DNA of 64,000 nucleotides from Acidobacteriota bacterium (GTDB taxonomy: Bacteria > Acidobacteriota > Vicinamibacteria > Marinacidobacterales > Marinacidobacteraceae): positions 1 through 64,000 of the forward strand of contig JAJEIY010000049.1 in assembly GCA_022828085.1 (NCBI GenBank). The letters run 5' to 3'. The position numbers were made by a program, and so were the translations under genes. The stretch's first letter is position 1; each line of letters begins with the position of its first letter. This document shows positions 17,574 to 26,246 of this stretch, one piece after another. The notes beneath the pieces were generated by a model. That model saw only the letters and a list, made by a program, of their open reading frames with translations. It searched no databases and was not told the DNA's origin.

Positions 17574-18359
17574 GTGCCGGATCGCGCGCAGAAACGCTTT
17601 CAGAACAGGGTCGCCATCGTGACCGGAGCCTCCAGCGGGATCGGACGGGCCACCGCGCTGGCGCTTGGGGGGGAGGGCGCGCGGGTCACCGTCACCGCCC
17701 GCCGGCCCGAGCGTCTCGGAGCGTTGGCCCGCGAGATCGAGATGGCCGGCGGGGCGGCGCTGCCCCTGGCAGGCGACGTGACCGAAGCCGACTTCCGGTC
17801 GCGGGTGGTGGAGGAGACCGTCGGGCGCTTCGGTGGGCTCGACCACCTCGTGAACTCCGCCGGGGTGATCGCCTTCGGCACCATCGAGAACACCGGGCTC
17901 GACGCCTGGCAGCGGATGTTCGCCCTGAACGTGGAGGCCGTCTTCGACCTGATGCGGCTCTCGGTGCCGCACCTGCTGGAGCGGAAGGGCAGCATCGTCA
18001 ACGTCTCGAGCGTCAACGGCATCCGCTCGTTCCCGGGAGTGCTGGCCTATAACTCGAGCAAGTCCGCCCTCGACCAGTTGACGCGCTGCTCGGCCCTCGA
18101 ACTGGCCGCCAAGGGGGTGCGCGTCAACTCCGTGAACCCCGGCGTCACGCGGACCGAACTCCACCTGGCCGGGGGGCTCGACGACGACCGCTACGCGGCC
18201 TTCGTGGAACACAGCAAGACCACGCACCCGATCGGACGGATCGGCACGCCGGAGGAGGTGGCCGATCTCGCGCTCTTCCTGCTGTCGGACGACGCGGGCT
18301 TCTGCACCGGGGTCACCATCCCGGTGGACGGCGGCCGTCACCTCACCTGCGCGCGGTAG
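17574..18359 (+). CDS. SDR-family NAD(P)-dependent oxidoreductase
   Basis: A 261-residue classical short-chain dehydrogenase/reductase. The cofactor motif is TGASSGIG (residues 17-24), then NSAG (94-97), catalytic Ser in NVSSVNG, Tyr159 and Lys163 in YNSSKSA, NPGVTRTEL and a C-terminal GVTIPVDGGRHL. Arg43/Arg44 after the second strand favour NADPH. The substrate is unknown. GTG 17574 follows AGAGGAGAAC. It is transcribed divergently from the glycosylase gene. Confidence 0.92.
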   Translation: MPDRAQKRFQNRVAIVTGASSGIGRATALALGGEGARVTVTARRPERLGALAREIEMAGGAALPLAGDVTEADFRSRVVEETVGRFGGLDHLVNSAGVIAFGTIENTGLDAWQRMFALNVEAVFDLMRLSVPHLLERKGSIVNVSSVNGIRSFPGVLAYNSSKSALDQLTRCSALELAAKGVRVNSVNPGVTRTELHLAGGLDDDRYAAFVEHSKTTHPIGRIGTPEEVADLALFLLSDDAGFCTGVTIPVDGGRHLTCAR

Positions 18360-18429
18360 CCGGGCAAGGCTCGGTCCGCTCCCGATCGGTCAGGCCCTAG
18401 CCGACCCGACGCGCATCCTGCCGGGAGGA

Positions 18430-18451
18430 CGCCCTCCCGCATGGGAAGGCG
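18430..18451. terminator. hairpin between convergent genes
   Basis: An inverted repeat CGCCCTCCC-GCAT-GGGAAGGCG (one mismatch) lies between the convergent SDR and TonB-receptor 3' ends. It has no T-tract on either side, so intrinsic termination is only suggested by its position. Confidence 0.3.
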
Positions 18452-18468
18452 CCCTCGAGGCGCGACTT

Positions 18469-21400
18469 CTAGAAGCGGAGCGTTCCCCGGAGCAGCATCG
18501 TCCGGGCGTTCTGCCGGCTTCTGAGCTGGAGGAAGTTCGAGCTGAACGCGCGGTTCGCCGAGCTGTAGGTGAACTGGTTGTGGTTGTGGGCGTCGAGCAG
18601 GTTGAACATCTGCGCCGTGACCTCGAGCTGCGTGGGCCCGAAGTCCACGATCTTGCCTAGCGAGAGCCCGACCGTGTGCACGGTGGGCGCCTGCGGCTGG
18701 AGCTCGCCGCGGTCGGCGCCGACGATGCGGTAGCGGGTCGAGAGAGGGTTGGTCTGGCCGTTGTTCGCCTGTCCCGGACCGTACTGCGTGACCTGCGGGT
18801 CGTCGGACGCGAGCCGCGCGAGCGGCGGACCGGACCAGGGGCCGGCGTTCGCCGTGTAGCTGACGCCGCCGGTGATGTCGAACGGCAGCAGGTAGGTGAG
18901 CCCGCCGCGGACCGAGAACTGCCGCCAGGTCGGGGCATAGGAGAGCGCGTTGTTGCTCCGCAGCGTGTTGTGCTCGTTGTTGCCCCGCGGCATGTAGAGC
19001 GCCCTGTTGGAGTCGAACTTCTCGGGCTGGATGTAGCGCGCCGGGTCGTTCGGGTTCCAGTCGCCCGCGAAGTGCTGCCACTGCCGGTTGATGTTCAGCG
19101 TCGCGGACATCCGCTCGGTGCGCTTCGTGGTGGTGATTTCGAGCGCCGTATAGACGAGGTTGCTCCACGAGTTGTTCGTCTGCTGGTACACATTGCCGGT
19201 ATCGGGATCCACGCGCCCGTACTGGAACTCGCCGCGGGGAACCGAAGCCGGCGACTCGGCGGGCCAGAAGCCGTTCTGTTCGAGGAAGGCGTAGTTGTCG
19301 GTGTAGCGCCGGTGGACCACCGCGACGTCCATCGCGAGCTGGCCCGGGAACTGCCGGCGGATGCCGCCAATGAACTCGTCCACGAACGGCTGCCCGATGT
19401 CGCGATCGAACAGCACGTCAGGGGGGAGTCCGGCGACCGGTTGCGTGAAGACGCTGTGGTCGGGGATGCCGTCCCCGTCGTGGTCGTACTCGTTGTATTC
19501 GCCGATCGTCGAGCCCGAATGACTGAACGTGACCTGGTCGCGCCCGTTCACCTGCTCGTGCACGCGGCCGTAGTTGCCGCGCAGCACGGTGCGGCCGTCC
19601 CCGGTGAGCTGGTAGGAGAACCCGGCGCGCGGGCCGAGCGCGATGGTGTCCATCCGGTCAATGTCGAGGATGCCGTCGCGGCGCTTCACCCGGTCGGCGC
19701 GCAGTCCGAGGTTCAGGGTGAGGCGGTCGTTCGGCCGCCAGGCGTCCTGGAGATAGACCGCGAGGTCGCTGTCCCGGGCGTCGCGGACCAGCAGCTCGCT
19801 TGCGGGCGCCGTTTCGGTGCCGTTCCAGCGGCGCCGGTACCAGACCGTGCGCACCGCCTGCGAGAGATCCGAGACCTGGTTGCCGTTCGCGTCCACCGGA
19901 GCGTGCCACTCCTGCCGCCAGGCGCCCGCCGGCGAATACAGCCGCGTCTCCTCGTACAGGTTCCAGGGGGCGGCATAGACGCCGAAGCCGATCTCGTGCG
20001 AACCGGCGAGATCGTCCACGTAGTGGGTCAGGTCCCCGCGAAGCAGCAGGAGCCGCGTGGGTCGGATCTGGCCCTGGTTCCCGTTGGCCCCACCGCCGCC
20101 GGTTCCGAGCGCGGCAATGCGGCCGCCGTCGCCGGTCGTCCCGGACGGGTTGACGGTGAAACCGTCGTGGATCTCCACGTAGAGCGGAATCGAGTCGAGC
20201 TGCGGTTGCGCGTCCTGCAGGACCTCGCTCGCCTTGTTGTTCCAGGAGGCGAGGAACTGGCCGGTCGTATTCCCGCCGAAGACGGAGGTCAGCTTCGCGC
20301 CGAACAGGTCGCCGCCGGTCTTGACCGTGAACCGCGGTGCGATGTCGTACTCGCGGTTCGAGGTGTTGTCGAGCTGGTCGCGCTGGTAGTAGGCGGAGAG
20401 CTCGTGGCTCGGGTTCAGCCGGGTGGTCAGCTTGACGTACGGCTGGTGGCTCTTCGTCGTGTTCGGGAACGCGCTGTAGGCCGGCGCGCTGCCGAGTCCG
20501 CTCGCGAGCGGGATTCCGGACAGTTGGCTGAGCCGGTCCACGTCCACCGCGCTGCGGCTGATCCGCGCCGCGAGGTCGGCGTAGCGGTAGGTGCCGAAGA
20601 ACCACGCCCGGTCGCGCAGGATCGGCCCCCCGACCGAGAAGTCCGCCTGCCGGACGAGATGCGCAGTCGGGGTTCCGGCCCCGGCAACCACGGTGTCCGG
20701 CGGGTTGTACACGCCGAGCGCCTCGAAGCTCGCCAGTTCGGAGGCGAACGGGTTGAAGTTGTCGGGGAGTTCGTTGTCGCCGAAGAAACCCCCGAGTCCC
20801 TCGTCGTCTCCGGTGCCCCAGTCGTACTCCTGGTGGTCGTAGGAGGCCGAGGCGGAGAGGTCGTTCCCGCCGCTCTTGGTGACGATGTTGATGATCAGCC
20901 CGGTGCCGAGGGGATCCTTCGCTTCGGCGCCCCCGGTCTTCACGGAGGCGTCCTCGATCACGTCGGAACCCATGCCGACATAGGTGACCTGGGCGTCCTG
21001 GTAGCCAGCCGCCGCCATGCCCTCGAGCTGGATGACATGGGCGAAGTGCTCGGTGGCGTGCCCGAAGTACACCATCCGTCCCGAACCGTCATCGAAGGGC
21101 CGGGCGTTGACCCCGGGGGTCATCTCGAGGAAGTCGCTCCAGTTGCCGCGCGCCTGGATCGGCAGGTCGCGCTGGAAATCGCCCTCGATGGTCAGGATGT
21201 TGCCGGGGCGGGCGATCTCGAGCATCGGGGTCTCGGCGGTGACCGTGATGGTCTCCTCGAGTTCGCTGATGGACATCACCACGTCCACGCCGATGTTCGT
21301 GCTGGCGCGGACGACGATGCCTTCCTGCCGGTAGGTGGCGAACCCCTGGAGCGAGGCTTCAATGGTGAAGGCGCCCACCGGGAGGTTCAGCAGCCGGAAG

Positions 21401-21597
21401 GCGCCCTGGCTGTCGGTGACGGAGACCTCGGGAGCGATCAGCGCCGGGCTGGTGGCGGTGATGGTGACGCCGGGCAGGACGCCGCCCGAGTTGTCGGTGA
21501 CCGTGCCGCGGATGCTGGAATCGCCGCCCTGGCCCAGCGCCATGGCCGGGACGGCGACGGACGCCGCGAGCAGCAGCGCAGATATGGACTTTCGCAT
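18469..21597 (-). CDS. Oar-type TonB-dependent receptor with carboxypeptidase-regulatory-like domain
   Basis: A 1042-residue outer-membrane protein. Residues 1-23 are a Sec signal (MRKSISALLLAASVAVPAMA). Residues about 28-110 form a carboxypeptidase-regulatory-like beta-sandwich (IRGTVTDNSGGVLPGVTITA), followed by a plug region with ETITVTAETPMLE and a large barrel ending in TLRF with terminal Phe. Such receptors bind a large or scarce substrate and depend on TonB/ExbBD energy. ATG 21597 follows AAAAAGGAGAAA. It lies downstream of the SUMF1, gamma-glutamyltransferase and amidohydrolase genes on the same strand but 459 nt away, so it probably has its own promoter. The substrate is unknown. Confidence 0.9.
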   Translation of the reverse strand: MRKSISALLLAASVAVPAMALGQGGDSSIRGTVTDNSGGVLPGVTITATSPALIAPEVSVTDSQGAFRLLNLPVGAFTIEASLQGFATYRQEGIVVRASTNIGVDVVMSISELEETITVTAETPMLEIARPGNILTIEGDFQRDLPIQARGNWSDFLEMTPGVNARPFDDGSGRMVYFGHATEHFAHVIQLEGMAAAGYQDAQVTYVGMGSDVIEDASVKTGGAEAKDPLGTGLIINIVTKSGGNDLSASASYDHQEYDWGTGDDEGLGGFFGDNELPDNFNPFASELASFEALGVYNPPDTVVAGAGTPTAHLVRQADFSVGGPILRDRAWFFGTYRYADLAARISRSAVDVDRLSQLSGIPLASGLGSAPAYSAFPNTTKSHQPYVKLTTRLNPSHELSAYYQRDQLDNTSNREYDIAPRFTVKTGGDLFGAKLTSVFGGNTTGQFLASWNNKASEVLQDAQPQLDSIPLYVEIHDGFTVNPSGTTGDGGRIAALGTGGGGANGNQGQIRPTRLLLLRGDLTHYVDDLAGSHEIGFGVYAAPWNLYEETRLYSPAGAWRQEWHAPVDANGNQVSDLSQAVRTVWYRRRWNGTETAPASELLVRDARDSDLAVYLQDAWRPNDRLTLNLGLRADRVKRRDGILDIDRMDTIALGPRAGFSYQLTGDGRTVLRGNYGRVHEQVNGRDQVTFSHSGSTIGEYNEYDHDGDGIPDHSVFTQPVAGLPPDVLFDRDIGQPFVDEFIGGIRRQFPGQLAMDVAVVHRRYTDNYAFLEQNGFWPAESPASVPRGEFQYGRVDPDTGNVYQQTNNSWSNLVYTALEITTTKRTERMSATLNINRQWQHFAGDWNPNDPARYIQPEKFDSNRALYMPRGNNEHNTLRSNNALSYAPTWRQFSVRGGLTYLLPFDITGGVSYTANAGPWSGPPLARLASDDPQVTQYGPGQANNGQTNPLSTRYRIVGADRGELQPQAPTVHTVGLSLGKIVDFGPTQLEVTAQMFNLLDAHNHNQFTYSSANRAFSSNFLQLRSRQNARTMLLRGTLRF

Positions 21598-22056
21598 GGT
21601 TTCTCCTTTTTGAAGTTGCGGAATTCCGGTTTGGCGGAGCCGGACGAACCCGACCGGCGGACGCCGCGCAAGAAAATGCAACCCCGTGGCCGAACGTCCG
21701 AACGCGGCCGGAAAGTCGCGATGAGTCACTGCTTCCATGCGAGTCGTCGCTCGCTCCGACAGCCGCTCCACCCGCCCCGATCCGCGGTCTCCAAGAAAAC
21801 GGAGAAGCCGATTGATGGATAAACCAAACTCTCCCGGTCCGCCTTCAACGTTCCGGACCGCCAAGGTCGGATTCGTGGAGGGAATGCCGGGAGACGCGGA
21901 ACCTCCGCTTCGGCGGCGCGGCCCCGGTCCCGGCCGCGCAATCCGACCCCCCGGAAGAGTCAGCTACCGGACATGGTCATCGGCGCCGGGACCGGAGTCG
22001 TCGCGGGCGGCTGCCGTTCTACCGGCAGCAGTCCCGATCGGGAGATGCCGTGCGCG
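21598..22056. other. 459-nt intergenic region upstream of the TonB receptor
   Basis: No convincing gene is seen. The receptor's ribosome-binding site abuts 21597. An inverted repeat CGGTCCG-(12 nt)-CGGACCG at 21835-21860 could be an operator or an RNA hairpin. Reading toward the receptor, a weak TTGAAG...GGTTTATC arrangement surrounds it. The short plus-strand frame at 21737-22102 looks non-coding (Arg/Pro-rich, no start context). Confidence 0.4.
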
Positions 22057-22959
22057 TCAGGGGTTCCGGACCACCCGCAGGCTGACGTGGTCGCTGCGGT
22101 AGACCGGTGGGTCGGCGAGGAACCGGAAGGAGCAGGTCGCCCGGTCCGGGTTCACGTTCCAGCCCCCGCCGCGGAGGACGCGCTCGTTGCCCGAGGCGGG
22201 TCCCTGGGGATCCACCACCGGTGACTCCGGCCGCCGCACCTGGGCGGCGTAGTAGTCGGCGGAGGAGTAGTCCTGGACCCACTCCCAGTTGTTCCCGAGC
22301 ATGTCGTGGAGCCCGAAGGGGTTCGCCGGGTAGCGGTCGATCGGGGTGATCAGGGTGTGTTCGTCCCGGGGCCAGGGGGCGCCCCCCGGACGCCAGGCGC
22401 CCGCGGTGTTCACGTTCGTCTGGTCGAAGTCGTCGCCCCACCAGTAGGTCGTCTGCGTGCCGCCGCGGCAGGCGTACTCCCACTCGGCCTCGGTGGGCAG
22501 CCGGTAGGCCTGGCCGGTCTGCCGGCTGAGCCAGCGGGTGTAGGCGACGCCGTCGTTCCAGCTCACCTGGACCACGGGGTACCGGTCGGGTTCCGTGACC
22601 GTCGAGCCCGGTCCGTGGGGCTCCTTCCAGGTGAAGCCCGGGGAGTAGACGAAGCGGCCGTCCCGGAGGATCCGGCCGGTGCCGAACTTCTCCGCCTCGG
22701 TCTCGTAACCGGTGTCCTCGACGAAGGCGGCGAACTCGGCATGGGTGATCTCGTACTTCGAGATCCAGAAGTCCGAGACCTGGACGGCGTGGATCGGCTT
22801 TTCCTGGGGTGGACCGGCCTGCGAGCCCATGAAGAAGACTCCGCCCCTGATTTCCACCATCTCGGGCATGGGGGTGTCCTGGGCGGGGGCGGTGGCGGCG
22901 AGGAGGAGGGAAGCGATCAGGGTGGCGAACAGGGAGTTCTGGTGAGGGATTCCGGTCAT
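22057..22959 (-). CDS. SUMF1/formylglycine-generating-enzyme-like domain protein, secreted
   Basis: A 300-residue exported protein with signal NSLFATLIASLLLAATAPAQ. The mature part has the FGE-sulfatase (C-type-lectin-like) fold: VEIRGGVFFMGSQAG, DFWISKYEITHAEFAAF, PVVQVSWNDGVAYTRWL, YRLPTEAEWEYACRGG, GLHDMLGNNWEWVQDY, RVLRGGGWN and a final SLRVVRNP. The paired active-site cysteines of true formylglycine-generating enzymes are not evident, so it is more likely a binding or structural SUMF1 protein. ATG 22959 excludes an N-terminal stretch that is only a translation of the palindromic repeat at 23005-23027. It lies downstream of the gamma-glutamyltransferase gene. Confidence 0.88.
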   Translation of the reverse strand: MTGIPHQNSLFATLIASLLLAATAPAQDTPMPEMVEIRGGVFFMGSQAGPPQEKPIHAVQVSDFWISKYEITHAEFAAFVEDTGYETEAEKFGTGRILRDGRFVYSPGFTWKEPHGPGSTVTEPDRYPVVQVSWNDGVAYTRWLSRQTGQAYRLPTEAEWEYACRGGTQTTYWWGDDFDQTNVNTAGAWRPGGAPWPRDEHTLITPIDRYPANPFGLHDMLGNNWEWVQDYSSADYYAAQVRRPESPVVDPQGPASGNERVLRGGGWNVNPDRATCSFRFLADPPVYRSDHVSLRVVRNP

Positions 22960-23004
22960 GAGTTGGAGGGGCGATGGGAGTTTCGCCGGCCTGCGCCCGG
23001 CGAT

Positions 23005-23027
23005 GCCGGTCTGAAGACCGGCGCTCC
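23005..23027. repeat. GCCGGTCTGAAGACCGGC palindrome, dispersed repeat family
   Basis: A perfect 8-bp stem GCCGGTCT-GA-AGACCGGC is followed by GCTCC, in the 92-nt gap between the gamma-glutamyltransferase and SUMF1 genes. The inverted near-copy is at 55726-55752, and 73-94 is a shorter relative. It could act as an intergenic attenuator in this minus-strand gene set. Confidence 0.6.
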
Positions 23028-23051
23028 TGCTGGGGACGGTACGAGGCGCCA

Positions 23052-24881
23052 TCAGTAGCCGATGGCGTAGGCGGCGCGGCGGGGGTCGGCGCCCGCCGTC
23101 ATGGTGCCGGCCGCGAGATCCATGAGGATGCCGTTGTTGCTGCCGAGGGCGTAGCCGCCGGTGAGTTCGGCCCGGTGGCCCATCCCGAGGAGCGCCTCGA
23201 CCACCCCCGGCATGACCCGGTTCTCCACCCGCACCAGGATGTCGGCGCCCGGGCTGTAGAAGTTGGGGTCGGCGAAGAGGCTGAGCCGTGGAGCGGCCAC
23301 CGCCTCCTGGATGTTCAGGCCGAAGTCGAGGATGTTCAGCAGCACCTGGAACTGGGTCTGGCCGATGGTCTCCCCGCCGGGCGTCCCCAGCGCGAGCATG
23401 AACTCGCCGTCCTTCAGGACGATGATCGGCGAGTTGTTCAGGATGGGGATCTGGCCGCCGCGGGCGTAGTTCGGGTGGTCCGGATGCGGCGCGGTCGAGC
23501 CGATCCTGGTCCCGTTGTTGAAGGTGAGGCCCGTGCCCCCCACCACCACCGCGGTGCCGAACATGCCGCCGTGGGTCGGGGTGCAGGCCACCGCGTTGCC
23601 GGCGCCGTCCACCACCGAGAAGCTGGTGGTGCTGCCGGCGAAGGATCGGCTGGCCGCCGGGTTCGCCGCGGAAAGGACACCGGGCGCCGCATCGGTGGCG
23701 GTAGCGCCCGGCGGGACGCCGCCCTCCGGGTAGGCGATTGCGGTCCGTTCGTTCATGAGCGCACGCCGCGTCTCGGCGTACTCCTTCGAGAGGAGTCCCG
23801 CGAGCGGAACGTCGAACTTGGCCTGGTCCGCGACGTAGCGGTAGACGTCCGATTTGGCGACCTTGATCGCCTCGATCACCAGATGGAGCGTCTCAGCCGA
23901 GTTCTGTCCCAGCTCGGCGATGTCGAAGCCCTCGATCAGATTGAGCTGCATCAGCACTTCCATGCCGCCGCGGGAGGTCGGCGGGCTGGAGTAGACGTCG
24001 TATCCCCGGTAGTTGGTGTGGAGGGGCTCCTTCCACATGGGCTCGTAGGCGGCGAAGTCGTCGAGCGTGAACGGGCCGTCGTTCTCCTCGTAGAAGCGGG
24101 CCATCTCCTCGGCGATGTCTCCCCGGTAGAAGCGGTCGAAGGCGGCGTCCAGGGCTTCCGAGCGGTCCTTGCCGGCGCGCCGGGCGGCCGCCTCGGCCTC
24201 CACGAGTTTCTCGAGCGTCCGCGCCAGGTCGGGCATCTTGTAGAGCTCGCCGGTCTCCGGCACCCGCCCCTCGGGCAGGAACATCCGCACGCTGGTCGGA
24301 AAACGCTCGAAGTCCTCCCGCGAGGCTTCGATCGCGCGTGACACCGACGCTTCCATGGGATGGCCGTTCTTCGCGTAGTCGATCGCGGGCGCCAGCACCT
24401 CTTCGAGGCTCATCGTGCCGTGGCGGTCGAGCATCGAGATCCAGGCGCCGAAGAGTCCCGGGACCACCCCGGCGTTGATGCCCTTGTTCAACTGGGCGGG
24501 GGCGAGGTCCTGGGCGCGGAGCGCCCCGGGAGCCGCTCCGGTAGCGCTCAGGGAGTGGACGGTCCCCGTCGCCTGGTCGAAGTAGGTGAGGAAACCGTTG
24601 CCCGCCGCTCCCGACATCTGGGGGCGCACCACGTTCAGGACCGCCAGCACCGCAACCGAGGCGTCGATCGCGTTGCCTCCCTTCATCAGGGTCTGGATGC
24701 CGGCCATCGAGGCGAGGGGATGCCCCGCGCTTACCAGACCATGGACGCCGGGGACCACTGGACGGTCCTGGCTGCGCATCTCCCCGATGCGGATGGGGTG
24801 GGCGCTCTCCTGGGCGAACGAGGGCGCCGCGAGTCCCAGCAGAACCGCCGCCACCCCGAATCGGAAACCGGTCGTTTTCAT
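23052..24881 (-). CDS. gamma-glutamyltransferase, secreted
   Basis: A 609-residue Ntn-hydrolase that cleaves gamma-glutamyl bonds (glutathione, gamma-glutamyl peptides) in the periplasm. The N-terminal signal is MKTTGFRFGVAAVLLGLAAPSFA. The large-subunit motifs GHPLASMAGIQTLMKGGNAIDA and AVLNVVRPQMSG are followed by the maturation site: Thr418 of STTSFSVVDGAGNAV should become the N-terminal nucleophile of the small subunit. LALGTPGGETI is also present. ATG 24881 is chosen for the signal peptide; the frame stays open much further upstream but there it is antisense-like translation of the amidohydrolase gene. The start is 24 nt from the amidohydrolase stop. Confidence 0.93.
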   Translation of the reverse strand: MKTTGFRFGVAAVLLGLAAPSFAQESAHPIRIGEMRSQDRPVVPGVHGLVSAGHPLASMAGIQTLMKGGNAIDASVAVLAVLNVVRPQMSGAAGNGFLTYFDQATGTVHSLSATGAAPGALRAQDLAPAQLNKGINAGVVPGLFGAWISMLDRHGTMSLEEVLAPAIDYAKNGHPMEASVSRAIEASREDFERFPTSVRMFLPEGRVPETGELYKMPDLARTLEKLVEAEAAARRAGKDRSEALDAAFDRFYRGDIAEEMARFYEENDGPFTLDDFAAYEPMWKEPLHTNYRGYDVYSSPPTSRGGMEVLMQLNLIEGFDIAELGQNSAETLHLVIEAIKVAKSDVYRYVADQAKFDVPLAGLLSKEYAETRRALMNERTAIAYPEGGVPPGATATDAAPGVLSAANPAASRSFAGSTTSFSVVDGAGNAVACTPTHGGMFGTAVVVGGTGLTFNNGTRIGSTAPHPDHPNYARGGQIPILNNSPIIVLKDGEFMLALGTPGGETIGQTQFQVLLNILDFGLNIQEAVAAPRLSLFADPNFYSPGADILVRVENRVMPGVVEALLGMGHRAELTGGYALGSNNGILMDLAAGTMTAGADPRRAAYAIGY

Positions 24882-24904
24882 CTTCGTCTTCTCCTGAACG
24901 GCGG

Positions 24905-26233
24905 CTAATCCCGCCGGTACACCTTGCCGTCCTTGACCACCAGTTCGGGGTCGTCGAGCGCGGTGATGCTGAACCGTGGATCCCCCCGGAGCACCACGAT
25001 GTCGGCGATCTTGCCCGGCTCGATGGTGCCGAGGTCGTCCGCGAGTCCGAGGATCCGGGCGTTGACGCGCGTCGCCGCCACGATGGCCTCCATGGGCGTC
25101 ATGCCCAGATCCACGTGGGCCTTGAGCTCGCGCCAGAGGGCCTCGGTATGGAAGTTCAGCGGCGTCCCGGAATCGGTCCCCATGCCCATCACCGCCCCCG
25201 CCTCGATCCACTGTCCGAGGGAGGCGTCGCCGAAGAACATCTGGCGGGCGGTCGTCTGGAAGTAGGGGAGCGTGTGGAAGCTCTCGAAGCTGCGCTGCAG
25301 TTCCTCGTACATGGCCGCCGGCAGGTCGTCCCGGAGCCGCGGGTCCTGGAGGCGCTCCGGAAACTCCACGGTGGCCGGGAACACCCAGACCCGGTGGGCG
25401 CCGGTGATCACCACCGGGCGGCCGGCCACGACGATGTCCCGCAGCAGGTCCGGCTCGTAGGGCGGCGTCCCCGCTGATCCCGCGTGGGTGAGCACGTCGA
25501 TGCCCGCCTCGAGGGCGTTCCGGACGTCGTCCGGCGCGTAGACGTGCGCGTGGACCCGAAGGCCGTGCCGGTGCGCGGTGTCGGCGACCGCTTGGTAGTC
25601 CTCGCGGGTGAGCCCGACCCAGGCCTTGATGACGTCCACGCCCGCTTCCGCGAGGCGCTCGACCGCCGCCGAGGCTTCCTCGGGTGAACCGATGCCGATC
25701 TGGTAGTTCTCGGGCCAGAAACCTACGCGGCGGGTGATCCAGGGGCCGGCCATCAGCAGCCGGGCGCCGGGGACCTCGCCGCGGGCGATGCGGTCGCGCA
25801 CCGCGAGGCTGGCTTCGAGCGGCGCCCCGAGGTCCACCGCGGTGGTCACCCCGGCGAGCAGGAGCTGCTTCGCCGAGATCTCCATGACCTCCTCGATGTC
25901 CACCCCCTCCTCGTCGATCCACGAGAACCACCGGCCGTACTCGCCGTGGCCGAGGACCGCGAGGTGGGCGTGGAGGTCCATCATCCCCGGGATCATCACC
26001 CGCCCGCTGGTGTCCACCACGCGGGCGCCCTGGGGAATCTCCAGTTCCGCGGCGCGGCCCACGGCGACGATGCGGTCGTCCTCGATGAGCACCGCCGCGT
26101 GGTGGAGCGGGGGCACGTCGTAGCCGTCGAGGAGCATGCCGCCGACGAGCGCCAGCCGGTCCTGCGGCGCAGCGGTGGCCGCGAGCAGCAGCGCGGCGAT
26201 CAGGTGGACGCCGGACCGGATCGGCGACGGCAT
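24905..26233 (-). CDS. secreted metal-dependent amidohydrolase
   Basis: A 442-residue protein with an N-terminal signal (VHLIAALLLAATAAPQD). The amidohydrolase TIM barrel shows the metal ligands DLHAHLA, a carbamylatable Lys in DVIKAWVG, His in RVHAHVY, His in DVLTHAGSAG and Asp in GMGTDSGTP. This places it in the imidazolonepropionase-like/prolidase-like secreted amidohydrolases, which hydrolyse cyclic amides or dipeptides. The exact substrate is unknown. It lies 13 nt downstream of cstA and 24 nt upstream of the gamma-glutamyltransferase gene, which suggests an operon for periplasmic breakdown of peptide-like compounds. Confidence 0.87.
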   Translation of the reverse strand: MPSPIRSGVHLIAALLLAATAAPQDRLALVGGMLLDGYDVPPLHHAAVLIEDDRIVAVGRAAELEIPQGARVVDTSGRVMIPGMMDLHAHLAVLGHGEYGRWFSWIDEEGVDIEEVMEISAKQLLLAGVTTAVDLGAPLEASLAVRDRIARGEVPGARLLMAGPWITRRVGFWPENYQIGIGSPEEASAAVERLAEAGVDVIKAWVGLTREDYQAVADTAHRHGLRVHAHVYAPDDVRNALEAGIDVLTHAGSAGTPPYEPDLLRDIVVAGRPVVITGAHRVWVFPATVEFPERLQDPRLRDDLPAAMYEELQRSFESFHTLPYFQTTARQMFFGDASLGQWIEAGAVMGMGTDSGTPLNFHTEALWRELKAHVDLGMTPMEAIVAATRVNARILGLADDLGTIEPGKIADIVVLRGDPRFSITALDDPELVVKDGKVYRRD

Positions 26234-26246
26234 GCCCCTTCCGTGA

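Noticed and set aside
15897..18341. An 814-codon minus-strand open frame across the glycosylase and SDR genes
   Set aside because: It is a shadow of three better-supported genes and has no domain.
18676..21822. A 1048-codon plus-strand open frame opposite the first TonB receptor
   Set aside because: Low-complexity antisense translation without a recognisable domain or start signal. The receptor frame has signal peptide, plug and barrel.
21737..22102. A 121-codon plus-strand frame in the gap above the TonB receptor
   Set aside because: Arg/Pro/Ser-rich, no start context, and it runs into the antisense of the SUMF1 gene.
24882..25931. N-terminal extension of the gamma-glutamyltransferase frame
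   Set aside because: The frame is open, but this part overlaps the amidohydrolase gene in another frame and reads as Arg/Gly-rich noise. The signal peptide starts at 24881.
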